64,000 nucleotides of DNA from Hippophae tibetana (Eukaryota; Streptophyta; Magnoliopsida; Rosales; Elaeagnaceae). Shown here in pieces: positions 47,501 to 60,700 of the stretch (within the stretch, counting starts at the first letter, position 1; each line of letters opens with the position of its first letter). The stretch spans positions 50,268,843-50,332,842 of the forward strand of contig CM072810.1 of NCBI GenBank assembly GCA_037013495.1, read 5' to 3'. The translations under genes and the position numbers were made by a program. Below the pieces are notes generated by a model. The model did not search any database. It was not told the origin of the DNA and saw nothing but the letters and a program-made list of their open reading frames with translations.

Positions 47501-49253
47501 TATTATATGAAATCGAAGCTCTTAGCTATTCACACAATGTGATATGGCCTCAAATTTGGAATATCATTTTTGTACCTAAATTTCACCATTTACATCATTT
47601 ATTGAGGGTTTTTAGTTTTTTGCCCACCATTTGCGTTGTACTTACTTACGATGGAATTCAAAAGATCCGTAAAGGATATATTGGTGCAAACAAAGGGTCC
47701 GTTTATTTATGTGTTCAATCCCTATATATTCTTCCAAAGAAAAAATGAGTAAAGAAAAAGGAAAAGGATACTGGTCCCATTTAAAAAAGGAACAAAACAT
47801 TTGATAAATCGGAGTTCCAACTTTAAACGACGATAAAGTTTTACATGCATATCGAGACAACTATTATAATATATCAAATTGAAGATCGTACCGATTCAAA
47901 CCATCTGATTTGGCCCCATAGAGGAACAACATATTTGTACGCAAATTCCATCGTTTACATCATTTACCGAGGGTTTTAAGTGTTTGTCTCACCATTTCCG
48001 TTGTACTTACTTTCTATTATATTGAAAAGAGCCGTAAAGGAGATATTTCTCCAAACAAATTGTTCATTATTTATGTGTTAAATCAATATATATTCTTCCA
48101 AAAAAATATGAGAAAAGTGAAAGGAAAAGGCTATTCTTCCCATTTTAAAAAGGAAGAAAACATTTGATAAATCGGAGTTCCAACATTAAAGGGCACTAAA
48201 TTTTTACTCTGTTATCGAAACAACTATTATAATATATCAAAATGAAGCCCGTACCGATTCAAACAATCTGATTTGGCCCCAAAAAGGAAACACATTTTTG
48301 TACGCAAATTCCATCGGTTACATCATTTACGGAGGGTTTTAAGTGTTTGTCTAACAATTTCCGTTGTACTTACTTTCTATTTTATTCAAAAGTGTCGTAA
48401 AGGATATTTTGGTGCAAACAAAGGGTTCTTTATTTATGCGTTCAATCAATATCTATGCTTCCAAATAACAAATAAGGGAAGAGAAAAAGAAATGAGGTAC
48501 TGTTCACATTTTAAAAAAGAATAAAACCTTTGATAAATCACAGTTTCAACTTTAAAAGATGCTAACTTTTGACTCGGGTATTGAAACGACTATATTATTA
48601 TATGAAATCGAAGCTCTTAGCTATTCACACAATGTGATATGGCCTCAAATTTGGAATATCATTTTTGTACCTAAATTTCACCATTTACATCATTTATTGA
48701 GGGTTTTTAGTTTTTTGCCCACCATTTGCGTTGTACTTACTTACGATGGAATTCAAAAGATCCGTAAAGGATATATTGGTGCAAACAAAGGGTCCGTTTA
48801 TTTATGTGTTCAATCCCTATATATTCTTCCAAAGAAAAAATGAGTAAAGAAAAAGGAAAAGGATACTGGTCCCATTTAAAAAAGGAACAAAACATTTGAT
48901 AAATCGGAGTTCCAACTTTAAACGACGATAAAGTTTTACATGCATATCGAGACAACTATTATAATATATCAAATTGAAGATCGTACCGATTCAAACCATC
49001 TGATTTGGCCCCATAGAGGAACAACATATTTTTACGCAAATTCCATCGTTTACATCATTTACCGAGGGTTTTAAGTGTTTGTCTCACCATTTCCGTTGTC
49101 CTTACATTCTATTATATTGAAAAGAGCCGTAAAGGAGATATTTCTCCAAACAAATTGTTCTTTATTTATGTGTTAAATCAATATATATTCTTCCAAACAA
49201 ATATGAGAAAAGTGAAAGGAAAAGGCTATTCTTCCCATTTTAAAAAGGAAGAA
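41569..49253 (+). repeat. Satellite A monomers with a re-paired dyad (five copies)
   Basis: The usual A dyad pairs TTGTTCC with GGAACAA around an 11-bp TTTT/AAAA centre (for example 540-564). In this part of the right arm, five copies instead pair TTCTTCC with GGAAGAA: 41569-41593, 44852-44876, 47041-47065, 48134-48158 and 49229-49253. Neighbouring copies with TTGTTCC and GGAAGAA (for example near 42662 and 43758) have only one side changed. Confidence 0.7.
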
Positions 49254-50463
49254 AACATTTGATAAATCGGAGTTCCAACATTAAAGGGCACTAAATTTTT
49301 ACTCTGTTATCGAAACAACTATTATAATATATCAAATTGAAGCCCGTACCGATTCAAACAATCTGATTTGGCCCCAAAAAGGAAACACATTTTTGTACGC
49401 AAATTCCATCAGTTACATCATTTACGGAGGGTTTTAATTGTTTGTCTAACAATTTCCGTTGTACTTACTTTCTATTTTATTCAAAAGTGTCATAAAGGAG
49501 ATTTTGGTGCAAACAAAGGGTTCTTTATTTATGCGTTCAATCAATATCTATGCTTCCAAATAACAAATAAGGGAAGAGAAAAAGAAATGAGGTACTGTTC
49601 ACATTTTAAAAAAGAATAAAACCTTTGAAAAATCACAATTTCAACTTTAAAAGATGCTAACTTTTGACTCGGGTATTGAAACGACTATATTATTATATGA
49701 AATCTAAGCTCTTAGCTATTCACACAATGTGATATGGCCTCAAATTTGGAATATCATTTTTGTACCTAAATTTCACCATTTACATCATTTATTGAGGGTT
49801 TTTAGTTTTTTGCCCACCATTTGCGTTGTACTTACTTACGATGGAATTCAAAAGATCCGTAAAGGAGATATTGGTGCAAACAAAGGGTCCGTTTATTTAT
49901 GTGTTCAATCCCTATATATTCTTCCAAAGAAAAAATGAGTAAAGAAAAAGGAAAAGGCTACTGGTCCCATTTAAAAAAGTTAACAAAACATTGGATAAAT
50001 CGGAGTTCCAACTTTAAACGACGATAAAGTTTTACATGCATATCGAGACAACTATTATAATATATCAAATTGAAGATCGTACCGATTCAAACCATCTGAT
50101 TTGGCCCCATAGAGGAACAACATATTTTTACGCAAATTCCATCGTTTACATCATTTACCGAGGGTTTTAAGTGTTTGTCTCACCATTTCCGTTGTACTTA
50201 CATTCTATTATATTGAAAAGAGCCGTAAAGGAGATATTTCTCCAAACAAATTGTTCTTTATTTATGTGTTAAATCAATATATATTCTTCCAAAAAAATAT
50301 GAGAAAAGTGAAAGGAAAAGGCTATTGTTCCCATTTTAAAAAGAAAGAAAACATTTGATAAATCGGAGTTCCAACATTAAAGGGCACTAAAATTTTACTC
50401 TGTTATCGAAACAACTATTATAATATATCAAAATGAAGCCCGTACCGATTCAAACAATCTGAT

Positions 50464-53400
50464 TTGGCCCCAAAAAGGAAACACATTTTTGTACGCAAAT
50501 TCCATCGTTTACATCATTTACCGAGGGTTTTAAGTGTTTGTCTAACAATTTCCGTTGTACTTACTTTCTATTTTATTCAAAAGTGCCGTAAAGGAGATTT
50601 TGGTGCAAACAAAGGGTTCTTTATTTATGCGTTCAATCAATATCTATGCTTCCAAATAACAAATAAGGGAAGAGAAAAAGAAATGAGGTACTGTTCACAT
50701 TTTAAAAAAGAATAAAACCTTTGAAAAATCACAATTTCAACTTTAAAAGATGCTAACTTTTGACTCGGGTATTGAAACGACTATATTATTATATGAAATC
50801 GAAGCTCTTAACGATTCACACAATATGAGATGGCCTTAAATTTGGAATATCATTTTTGTACCTAAATTTCACCATTTACATCATTTATTGGGGGTTTTTA
50901 GTTTTTTCCCACCATTTCCGTTGTACTTACTTTTGATTTTATTCAAAAGATCCGTAAAGGAGATATTGGTGCAAACAAAGGGTGCGTTTATTTATGTGTT
51001 CAATCCCTATATATTCTTCCAAAGAAAAAATGAGTAAAGAAAAAGGAAAAGGCTACTGTTCCCATTTAAAAAAGGAACAAAACATTTGATAAATCGGAGT
51101 TCCAACTTTAAACGACGATAAAGTTTGACATGCATATCGAGACAACTATTATAATATATCAAATTGAAGATCGTACCGATTCAAACCATCTGATTTGGCC
51201 CCATAGAGGAACAACATATTTGTACGCAAATTCCATCGTTTACATCATTTACCGAGGGTTTTAAGTGTTTGTCTCACCATTTCCGTTGTACTTACTTTCT
51301 ATTATATTGAAAAGAGCCGTAAAGGAGATATTTCTCCAAACAAATTGTTCTTTATTTATGTGTTAAGTCAATATATATTCTTCCAAAAAAATATGAGAAA
51401 AGTGAAAGGAAAAGGCTATTGTTCCTATTTTAAAAAGGAAGAAAACATTTGATAAATCGGAGTTCCAACATTAAAGGGCGCTAAATTTTTACTCTGTTAT
51501 CGAAACAACTATTATAATATATCAAAATGAAGCCCGTACCGATTCAAACAATCTGATTTGGCCCCAAAAAGGAAACACATTTTTGTACGCAAAATCCATC
51601 GTTTACATCATTTACCGAGGGTTTTAAGTGTTTGTCTAACAATTTCCGTTGTACTTACTTTCTATTTTATTCAAAAGTGCCGTAAAGGAGATTTTGGTGC
51701 AAACAAAGGGTTCTTTATTTATGCGTTCAATCAATATCTATGCTTCCAAATAACAAATAAGGGAAGAGAAAAAGAAATGAGGTACTGTTCACATTTTAAA
51801 AAAGAATAAAACCTTTGAAAAATCACAATTTCAACTTTAAAAGATGCTAACTTTTGACTCGGGTATTGAAACGACTATATTATTATATGAAATCGAAGCT
51901 CTTAACGATTCACACAATATGAGATGGCCTTAAATTTGGAATATCATTTTTGTACCTAAATTTCACCATTTACATCATTTATTGGGGGTTTTTAGTTTTT
52001 TCCCACCATTTCCGTTGTACTTACTTTTGATTTTATTCAAAAGATCCGTAAAGGAGATATTGGTGCAAACAAAGGGTGCGTTTATTTATGTGTTCAATCC
52101 CTATATATTCTTCCAAAGAAAAAATGAGTAAAGAAAAAGGAAAAGGCTACTGTTCCCATTTAAAAAAGGAACAAAACATTTGATAAATCGGAGTTCCAAC
52201 TTTAAACGACGATAAAGTTTGACATGCATATCGAGACAACTATTATAATATATCAAATTGAAGATCGTACCGATTCAAACCATCTGATTTGGCCCCATAG
52301 AGGAACAACATATTTGTACGCAAATTCCATCGTTTACATCATTTACCGAGGGTTTTAAGTGTTTGTCTCACCATTTCCGTTGTACTTACTTTCTATTATA
52401 TTGAAAAGAGCCGTAAAGGAGATATTTCTCCAAACAAATTGTTCTTTATTTATGTGTTAAGTCAATATATATTCTTCCAAAAAAATATGAGAAAAGTGAA
52501 AGGAAAAGGCTATTGTTCCTATTTTAAAAAGGAAGAAAACATTTGATAAATCGGAGTTCCAACATTAAAGGGCGCTAAATTTTTACTCTGTTATCGAAAC
52601 AACTATTATAATATATCAAAATGAAGCCCGTACCGATTCAAACAATCTGATTTGGCCCCAAAAAGGAAACACATTTTTGTACGCAAAATCCATCGTTTAC
52701 ATCATTTACCGAGGGTTTTAAGTGTTTGTCTAACAATTTCCGTTGTACTTACTTTCTATTTTATTCAAAAGTGCCGTAAAGGAGATTTTGGTGCAAACAA
52801 AGGGTTCTTTATTTATGCGTTCAATCAATATCTATGCTTCCAAATAACAAATAAGGGAAGAGAAAAAGAAATGAGGTACTGTTCACATTTTAAAAAAGAA
52901 TAAAACCTTTGAAAAATCACAATTTCAACTTTAAAAGATGCTAACTTTTGACTCGGGTATTGAAACGACTATATTATTATATGAAATCGAAGCTCTTAAC
53001 GATTCACACAATATGAGATGGCCTTAAATTTGGAATATCATTTTTGTACCTAAATTTCACCATTTACATCATTTATTGGGGGTTTTTAGTTTTTTCCCAC
53101 CATTTCCGTTGTACTTACTTTTGATTTTATTCAAAAGATCCGTAAAGGAGATATTGGTGCAAACAAAGGGTGCGTTTATTTATGTGTTCAATCCCTATAT
53201 ATTCTTCCAAAGAAAAAATGAGTAAAGAAAAAGGAAAAGGCTACTGTTCCCATTTAAAAAAGGAACAAAACATTTGATAAATCGGAGTTCCAACTTTAAA
53301 CGACGATAAAGTTTTACATGCATATCGAGACAACTATTATAATATATCAAATTGAAGATCGTACCGATTCAAACCATCTGATTTGGCCCCATAGAGGAAC

Positions 53401-56400
53401 AACATATTTTTACGCAAATTCCATCGTTTACATCATTTACCGAGGGTTTTAAGTGTTTGTCTCACCATTTCCGTTGTACTTACTTTCTATTATATTGAAA
53501 AGAGCCGTAAAGGAGATATTTCTCCAAACAAATTGTTCTTTATTTATGTGTTAAGTCAATATATATTCTTCCAAAAAAATATGAGAAAAGTGAAAGGAAA
53601 AGGCTATTGTTCCTATTTTAAAAAGAAAGAAAACATTTGATAAATCGGAGTTCCAACATTAAAGGGCACTAAATTTTTACTCTGTTATCGAAACAACTAT
53701 TATAATATATCAAAATGAAGCCCGTACCGATTCAAACAATCTAATTTGGCCCCAAAAAGGAAACACATTTTTGTACGCAAATTCCATCGTTTACATCATT
53801 TACCGAGGGTTTTAAGTGTTTGTCTAACAATTTCCGTTGTACTTACTTTCTATTTTATTCAAAAGTGCCGTAAAGGAGATTTTGGTGCAAACAAAGGGTT
53901 CTTTATTTATGCGTTCAATCAATATCTATGCTTCCAAATAACAAATAAGGGAAGAGAAAAAGAAATGAGGTACTGTTCACATTTTAAAAAAGAATAAAAC
54001 CTTTGAAAAATCACAATTTCAACTTTAAAAGATGCTAACTTTTGACTCGGGTATTGAAACGACTATATTATTATATGAAATCGAAGCTCTTAACGATTCA
54101 CACAATATGAGATGGCCTTAAATTTGGAATATCATTTTTGTACCTAAATTTCACCATTTACATCATTTATTGGGGGTTTTTAGTTTTTTCCCACCATTTC
54201 CGTTGTACTTACTTTTGATTTTATTCAAAAGATCCGTAAAGGAGATATTGGTGCAAACAAAGGGTGCGTTTATTTATGTGTTCAATCCCTATATATTCTT
54301 CTAAAGAAAAAATGAGTAAAGAAAAAGGAAAAGGCTACTGTTCCCATTTAAAAAAGGAACAAAACATTTGATAAATCGGAGTTCCAACTTTAAACGACGA
54401 TAAAGTTTTACATGCATATCGAGACAACTATTATAATATATCAAATTGAAGATCGTACCGATTCAAACCATCTGATTTGGCCCCATAGAGGAACAACATA
54501 TTTTTACGCAAATTCCATCGTTTACATCATTTACCGAGGGTTTTAAGTGTTTGTCTCACCATTTCCGTTGTACTTACTTTCTATTATATTGAAAAGAGCC
54601 GTAAAGGAGATATTTCTCCAAACAAATTGTTCTTTATTTATGTGTTAAATCAATATATATTCTTCCAAAAAAATATGAGAAAAGTGAAAGGAAAAGGCTA
54701 TTGTTCCCATTTTAAAAAGAAAGAAAACATTTGATAAATCGGAGTTCCAACATTAAAGGGCCCTAAAATTTTACTCTGTTATCGAAACAACTATTATAAT
54801 ATATCAAAATGAAGCCCGTACCGATTCAAACAATCTAATTTGGCCCCAAAAAGGAAACACATTTTTGTACGCAAATTCCATCGTTTACATCATTTACCGA
54901 GGGTTTTAAGTGTTTGTCTAACAATTTCCGTTGTACTTACTTTCTATTTTATTCAAAAGTGCCGTAAAGGAGATTTTGTGCAAACAAAGGGTTCTTTATT
55001 TATGCGTTCAATCAATATCTATGCTTCCAAATAAAAAATAAGGGAAGAGAAAAAGAAATGAGGTACTGTTCACATTTTAAAAAAGAATAAAACCTTTGAT
55101 ATATCACAATTTCAATTATAAAAGATGCTAACTTTTGACTCGGGTATTGAATCGACTATATTAATATATGAAATCGAAGCTCTTAGCGATTCACACAATG
55201 TGAGATGGCCTCAAATTTGGAATATCATTTTTGTACCTAAATTTCACCATTTACATCATTTATTGAGGGTTTTTAGTTTTTTCCCACCATTTCCTTGTAC
55301 TTACTTTCGATTTTATTCAAAAGATCCGTAAAGGAGATATTGGTGCAACCAAAGGGTCTGTTTATTTATGTGTTCAATCCCTATATATTCTTCCAAAGAA
55401 AAAATGAGTAAAGAAAAAGGAAAAGGCTACTGTTCCCATTTAAAAAAGGAACAAAACATTTGATAAATCGGAGTTCCAACTTTAAACGACGATAAAGTTT
55501 GACATGCATATCGAGACAACTATTATAATATATCAAATTGAAGATCGTACCGATTCAAACCATCTGATTTGGCCCCATAGAGGAACAACATATTTGTACG
55601 CAAATTCCATCGTTTACATCATTTACCGAGGGTTTTAAGTGTTTGTCTCACCATTTCCGTTGTACTTACTTTCTATTATATTGAAAAGAGCCGTAAAGGA
55701 GATATTTCTCCAAACAAATTGTTCTTTATTTATGTGTTAAGTCAATATATATTCTTCCAAAAAAATATGAGAAAAGTGAAAGGAAAAGGCTATTGTTCCT
55801 ATTTTAAAAAGGAAGAAAACATTTGATAAATCGGAGTTCCAACATTAAAGGGCGCTAAATTTTTACTCTGTTATCGAAACAACTATTATAATATATCAAA
55901 ATGAAGCCCGTACCGATTCAAACAATCTGATTTGGCCCCAAAAAGGAAACACATTTTTGTACGCAAAATCCATCGTTTACATCATTTACCGAGGGTTTTA
56001 AGTGTTTGTCTAACAATTTCCGTTGTACTTACTTTCTATTTTATTCAAAAGTGCCGTAAAGGAGATTTTGGTGCAAACAAAGGGTTCTTTATTTATGCGT
56101 TCAATCAATATCTATGCTTCCAAATAACAAATAAGGGAAGAGAAAAAGAAATGAGGTACTGTTCACATTTTAAAAAAGAATAAAACCTTTGAAAAATCAC
56201 AATTTCAACTTTAAAAGATGCTAACTTTTGACTCGGGTATTGAAACGACTATATTATTATATGAAATCGAAGCTCTTAACGATTCACACAATATGAGATG
56301 GCCTTAAATTTGGAATATCATTTTTGTACCTAAATTTCACCATTTACATCATTTATTGGGGGTTTTTAGTTTTTTCCCACCATTTCCGTTGTACTTACTT

Positions 56401-57025
56401 TTGATTTTATTCAAAAGATCCGTAAAGGAGATATTGGTGCAAACAAAGGGTGCGTTTATTTATGTGTTCAATCCCTATATATTCTTCCAAAGAAAAAATG
56501 AGTAAAGAAAAAGGAAAAGGCTACTGTTCCCATTTAAAAAAGGAACAAAACATTTGATAAATCGGAGTTCCAACTTTAAACGACGATAAAGTTTGACATG
56601 CATATCGAGACAACTATTATAATATATCAAATTGAAGATCGTACCGATTCAAACCATCTGATTTGGCCCCATAGAGGAACAACATATTTGTACGCAAATT
56701 CCATCGTTTACATCATTTACCGAGGGTTTTAAGTGTTTGTCTCACCATTTCCGTTGTACTTACTTTCTATTATATTGAAAAGAGCCGTAAAGGAGATATT
56801 TCTCCAAACAAATTGTTCTTTATTTATGTGTTAAGTCAATATATATTCTTCCAAAAAAATATGAGAAAAGTGAAAGGAAAAGGCTATTGTTCCTATTTTA
56901 AAAAGGAAGAAAACATTTGATAAATCGGAGTTCCAACATTAAAGGGCGCTAAATTTTTACTCTGTTATCGAAACAACTATTATAATATATCAAAATGAAG
57001 CCCGTACCGATTCAAACAATCTGAT
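50464..57025 (+). repeat. Recently amplified block of six ABC units
   Basis: Six successive units of 1092-1094 bp look nearly identical. Five share the C-monomer variant GATGGCCTTAAATTTGG and GGGTGCGTTTATTTATG; the unit starting at 54840 differs. Minor variants (AAATCC or AATTCC in B, GTTTGACATGC or GTTTTACATGC in C) alternate among units, suggesting amplification of more than one founder unit. Confidence 0.75.
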
Positions 57026-57390
57026 TTGGCCCCAAAAAGGAAACACATTTTTGTACGCAAATTCCATCGTTTACATCATTTACCGAGGGTTTTAAGTGTT
57101 TGTCTAACAATTTCTGTTGTACTTACTTTCTATTTTATTCAAAAGTGCCGTAAAGGAGATTTTGGTGCAAACAAAGGGTTCTTTATTTATGCGTTCAATC
57201 AATATCTATGCTTCCAAATAACAAATAAGGGAAGAGAAAAAGAAAGGAGGTACTGTTCACATTTAAAAAAAGAATAAAACATTTGATAAATCGCAATTTC
57301 AACTTTAAAAATGATAACTTTTGACTCAGGTATTGAAACGAATATATTCTTATATGAAACCGAAGCTCTTAGCGATTCACACAATATGAG

Positions 57391-57753
57391 ATGGCCTCAA
57401 ATTTGGAATATCATTTTTGTACATAAATTTCACCATTTACATCATTTATTGAGGGTATTTAGTTCTTTCCCACCATTTCTGTTGTACTTACTTTCGATTT
57501 TATTCAAAAGATCCATAAAAGAGATATTGGTGCAAACAAAGGGTCCGTTTATTTATGTGTTCAATCCCAATATATTCTTCCAAAAAAAATTAGTAAAGAA
57601 AAAGGAAAAGGCTACTGTTCCCATTTAAAAAAGGAACAAAACATTTGATAAATCAGAGTTCCAACATTAAAGGGCACTAAAATTTTACTCTGTTATCGAA
57701 ACAACTATTATAATATATCAAAATGAAGCCCGTACCGATTCAAACAATCTGAT
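57391..57753 (+). repeat. C/A chimeric monomer with the A monomer missing (right arm)
   Basis: C-type sequence switches to A-type near 57663, where GAGTTCCAAC is followed by ATTAAAGGGCAC. It is followed directly by a B monomer at 57754, so the interval between B monomers is 728 instead of 1092 bp. The switch is in the stretch GAGTTCCAAC that both monomer types share. Confidence 0.8.
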
Positions 57754-60700
57754 TTGGCCCCAAAAAGGAATCACATTTTTGTACGCAAATTCCATCGTTT
57801 ACATCATTTACCGAGGGTTTTAAGTGTTTGTCTAACAATTTCCGTTGTACTTACTTTCTATTTTATTCAAAAGTGCCGTAAAGGAGATTTTGGTGCAAAC
57901 AAAGGGTTCTTTATTTATGCGTTCAATCAATATCTATGCTTCCAAATAACAAATAAGGGAAGAGAAAAAGAAATGAGGTACTGTTCACATTTTAAAAAAG
58001 AATAAAACCTTTGAAAAATCACAATTTCAACTTTAAAAGATGCTAACTTTTGACTCGGGTATTGAAACGACTATATTATTATATGAAATCGAAGCTCTTA
58101 ACGATTCACACAATATGAGATGGCCTTAAATTTGGAATATCATTTTTGTACCTAAATTTCACCATTTACATCATTTATTGGGGGTTTTTAGTTTTTTCCC
58201 ACCATTTCCGTTGTACTTACTTTTGATTTTATTCAAAAGATCCGTAAAGGAGATATTGGTGCAAACAAAGGGTGCGTTTATTTATGTGTTCAATCCCTAT
58301 ATATTCTTCCAAAGAAAAAATGAGTAAAGAAAAAGGAAAAGGCTACTGTTCCCATTTAAAAAAGGAACAAAACATTTGATAAATCGGAGTTCCAACTTTA
58401 AACGACGATAAAGTTTGACATGCATATCGAGACAACTATTATAATATATCAAATTGAAGATCGTACCGATTCAAACCATCTGATTTGGCCCCATAGAGGA
58501 ACAACATATTTGTACGCAAATTCCATCGTTTACATCATTTACCGAGGGTTTTAAGTGTTTGTCTCACCATTTCCGTTGTACTTACTTTCTATTATATTGA
58601 AAAGAGCCGTAAAGGAGATATTTCTCCAAACAAATTGTTCTTTATTTATGTGTTAAGTCAATATATATTCTTCCAAAAAAATATGAGAAAAGTGAAAGGA
58701 AAAGGCTATTGTTCCTATTTTAAAAAGGAAGAAAACATTTGATAAATCGGAGTTCCAACATTAAAGGGCGCTAAATTTTTACTCTGTTATCGAAACAACT
58801 ATTATAATATATCAAAATGAAGCCCGTACCGATTCAAACAATCTGATTTGGCCCCAAAAAGGAAACACATTTTTGTACGCAAAATCCATCGTTTACATCA
58901 TTTACCGAGGGTTTTAAGTGTTTGTCTAACAATTTCCGTTGTACTTACTTTCTATTTTATTCAAAAGTGCCGTAAAGGAGATTTTGGTGCAAACAAAGGG
59001 TTCTTTATTTATGCGTTCAATCAATATCTATGCTTCCAAATAACAAATAAGGGAAGAGAAAAAGAAAGGAGGTACTGTTCACATTTAAAAAAAGAATAAA
59101 ACATTTGATAAATCGCAATTTCAACTTTAAAAATGATAACTTTTGACTCGGGTATTGAAACGAATATATTATTATATGAAACCGAAGCTCTTAGCGATTC
59201 ACACAATATGAGATGGCCTCAAATTTGGAATATCATTTTTGTACATAAATTTCACCATTTACATCATTTATTGAGGGTATTTAGTTCTTTCCCACCATTT
59301 CTGTTGTACTTACTTTCGATTTTATTCAAAAGATCCATAAAGGAGATATTGGTGCAAACAAAAGGTGCGTTTATTTATGTATTCAATCCCAATATATTCT
59401 TCCAAAAAAAATTATTAAAGAAAAAGGAAAAGGCTACTGTTCCCATTTAAAAAAGGAACAAAACATTTGATAAATCGGAGTTCCAACTTTAAACGACGAT
59501 AAAGTTTTACATGCATATCGAGACAACTATTATAATATATCAAATTGAAGATCGTACCGATTCAAACCATCTGATTTGGCCCCATAGAGGAACAACATAT
59601 TTGTACGCAAATTCCATCGTTTACATCATTTACCGAGGGTTTTAAGTGTTTGTCTCACCATTTCCGTTGTACTTACTTTCTATTATATTGAAAAGAGCCG
59701 TAAAGGAGATATTGCTCCAAACAAATTGTTCTTTATTTATGTGTTAAATCAATATATATTCTTCCAAAAAAATATGAGAAAAGTGAAAGGAAAAGGCTAT
59801 TGTTCCCATTTTAAAAAGGAAGAAAACATTTGATAAATCGGAGTTCTAACATTAAAGGGCGCTAAATTTTTACTCTGTTATCGAAACAACTATTATAATA
59901 TATCAAAATGAAGCCCGTACCGATTCAAACAATCTGATTTGGCCCCAAAAAGGAAACACATTTTTGTACGCAAATTCCATCGTTTACATCATTTACCGAG
60001 GGTTTTAAGTGTTTGTCTAACAATTTCTGTTGTACTTACTTTCTATTTTATTCAAAAGTGCCGTAAAGGAGATTTTGGTGCAAACAAAGGGTTCTTTATT
60101 TATGCGTTCAATCAATATCTATGCTTCCAAATAACAAATAAGGGAAGAGAAAAAGAAAGGAGGTACTGTTCACATTTAAAAAAAGAATAAAACATTTGAT
60201 AAATCGCAATTTCAACTTTAAAAATGATAACTTTTGACTCAGGTATTGAAACGAATATATTCTTATATGAAACCGAAGCTCTTAGCGATTCACACAATAT
60301 GAGATGGCCTCAAATTTGGAATATCATTTTTGTACATAAATTTCACCATTTACATCATTTATTGAGGGTATTTAGTTCTTTCCCACCATTTCTGTTGTAC
60401 TTACTTTCGATTTTATTCAAAAGATCCATAAAAGAGATATTGGTGCAAACAAAGGGTCCGTTTATTTATGTGTTCAATCCCAATATATTCTTCCAAAAAA
60501 AATTAGTAAAGAAAAAGGAAAAGGCTACTGTTCCCATTTAAAAAAGGAACAAAACATTTGATAAATCAGAGTTCCAACTTTAAACGACGATAAAGTTTTA
60601 CATGCATATCGAGACAACTATTATAATATATCAAATTGAAGATCGTACCGATTCAAACCATTTGATTTGGCCCCATAGAGGAATAACATATTTGTACGCA

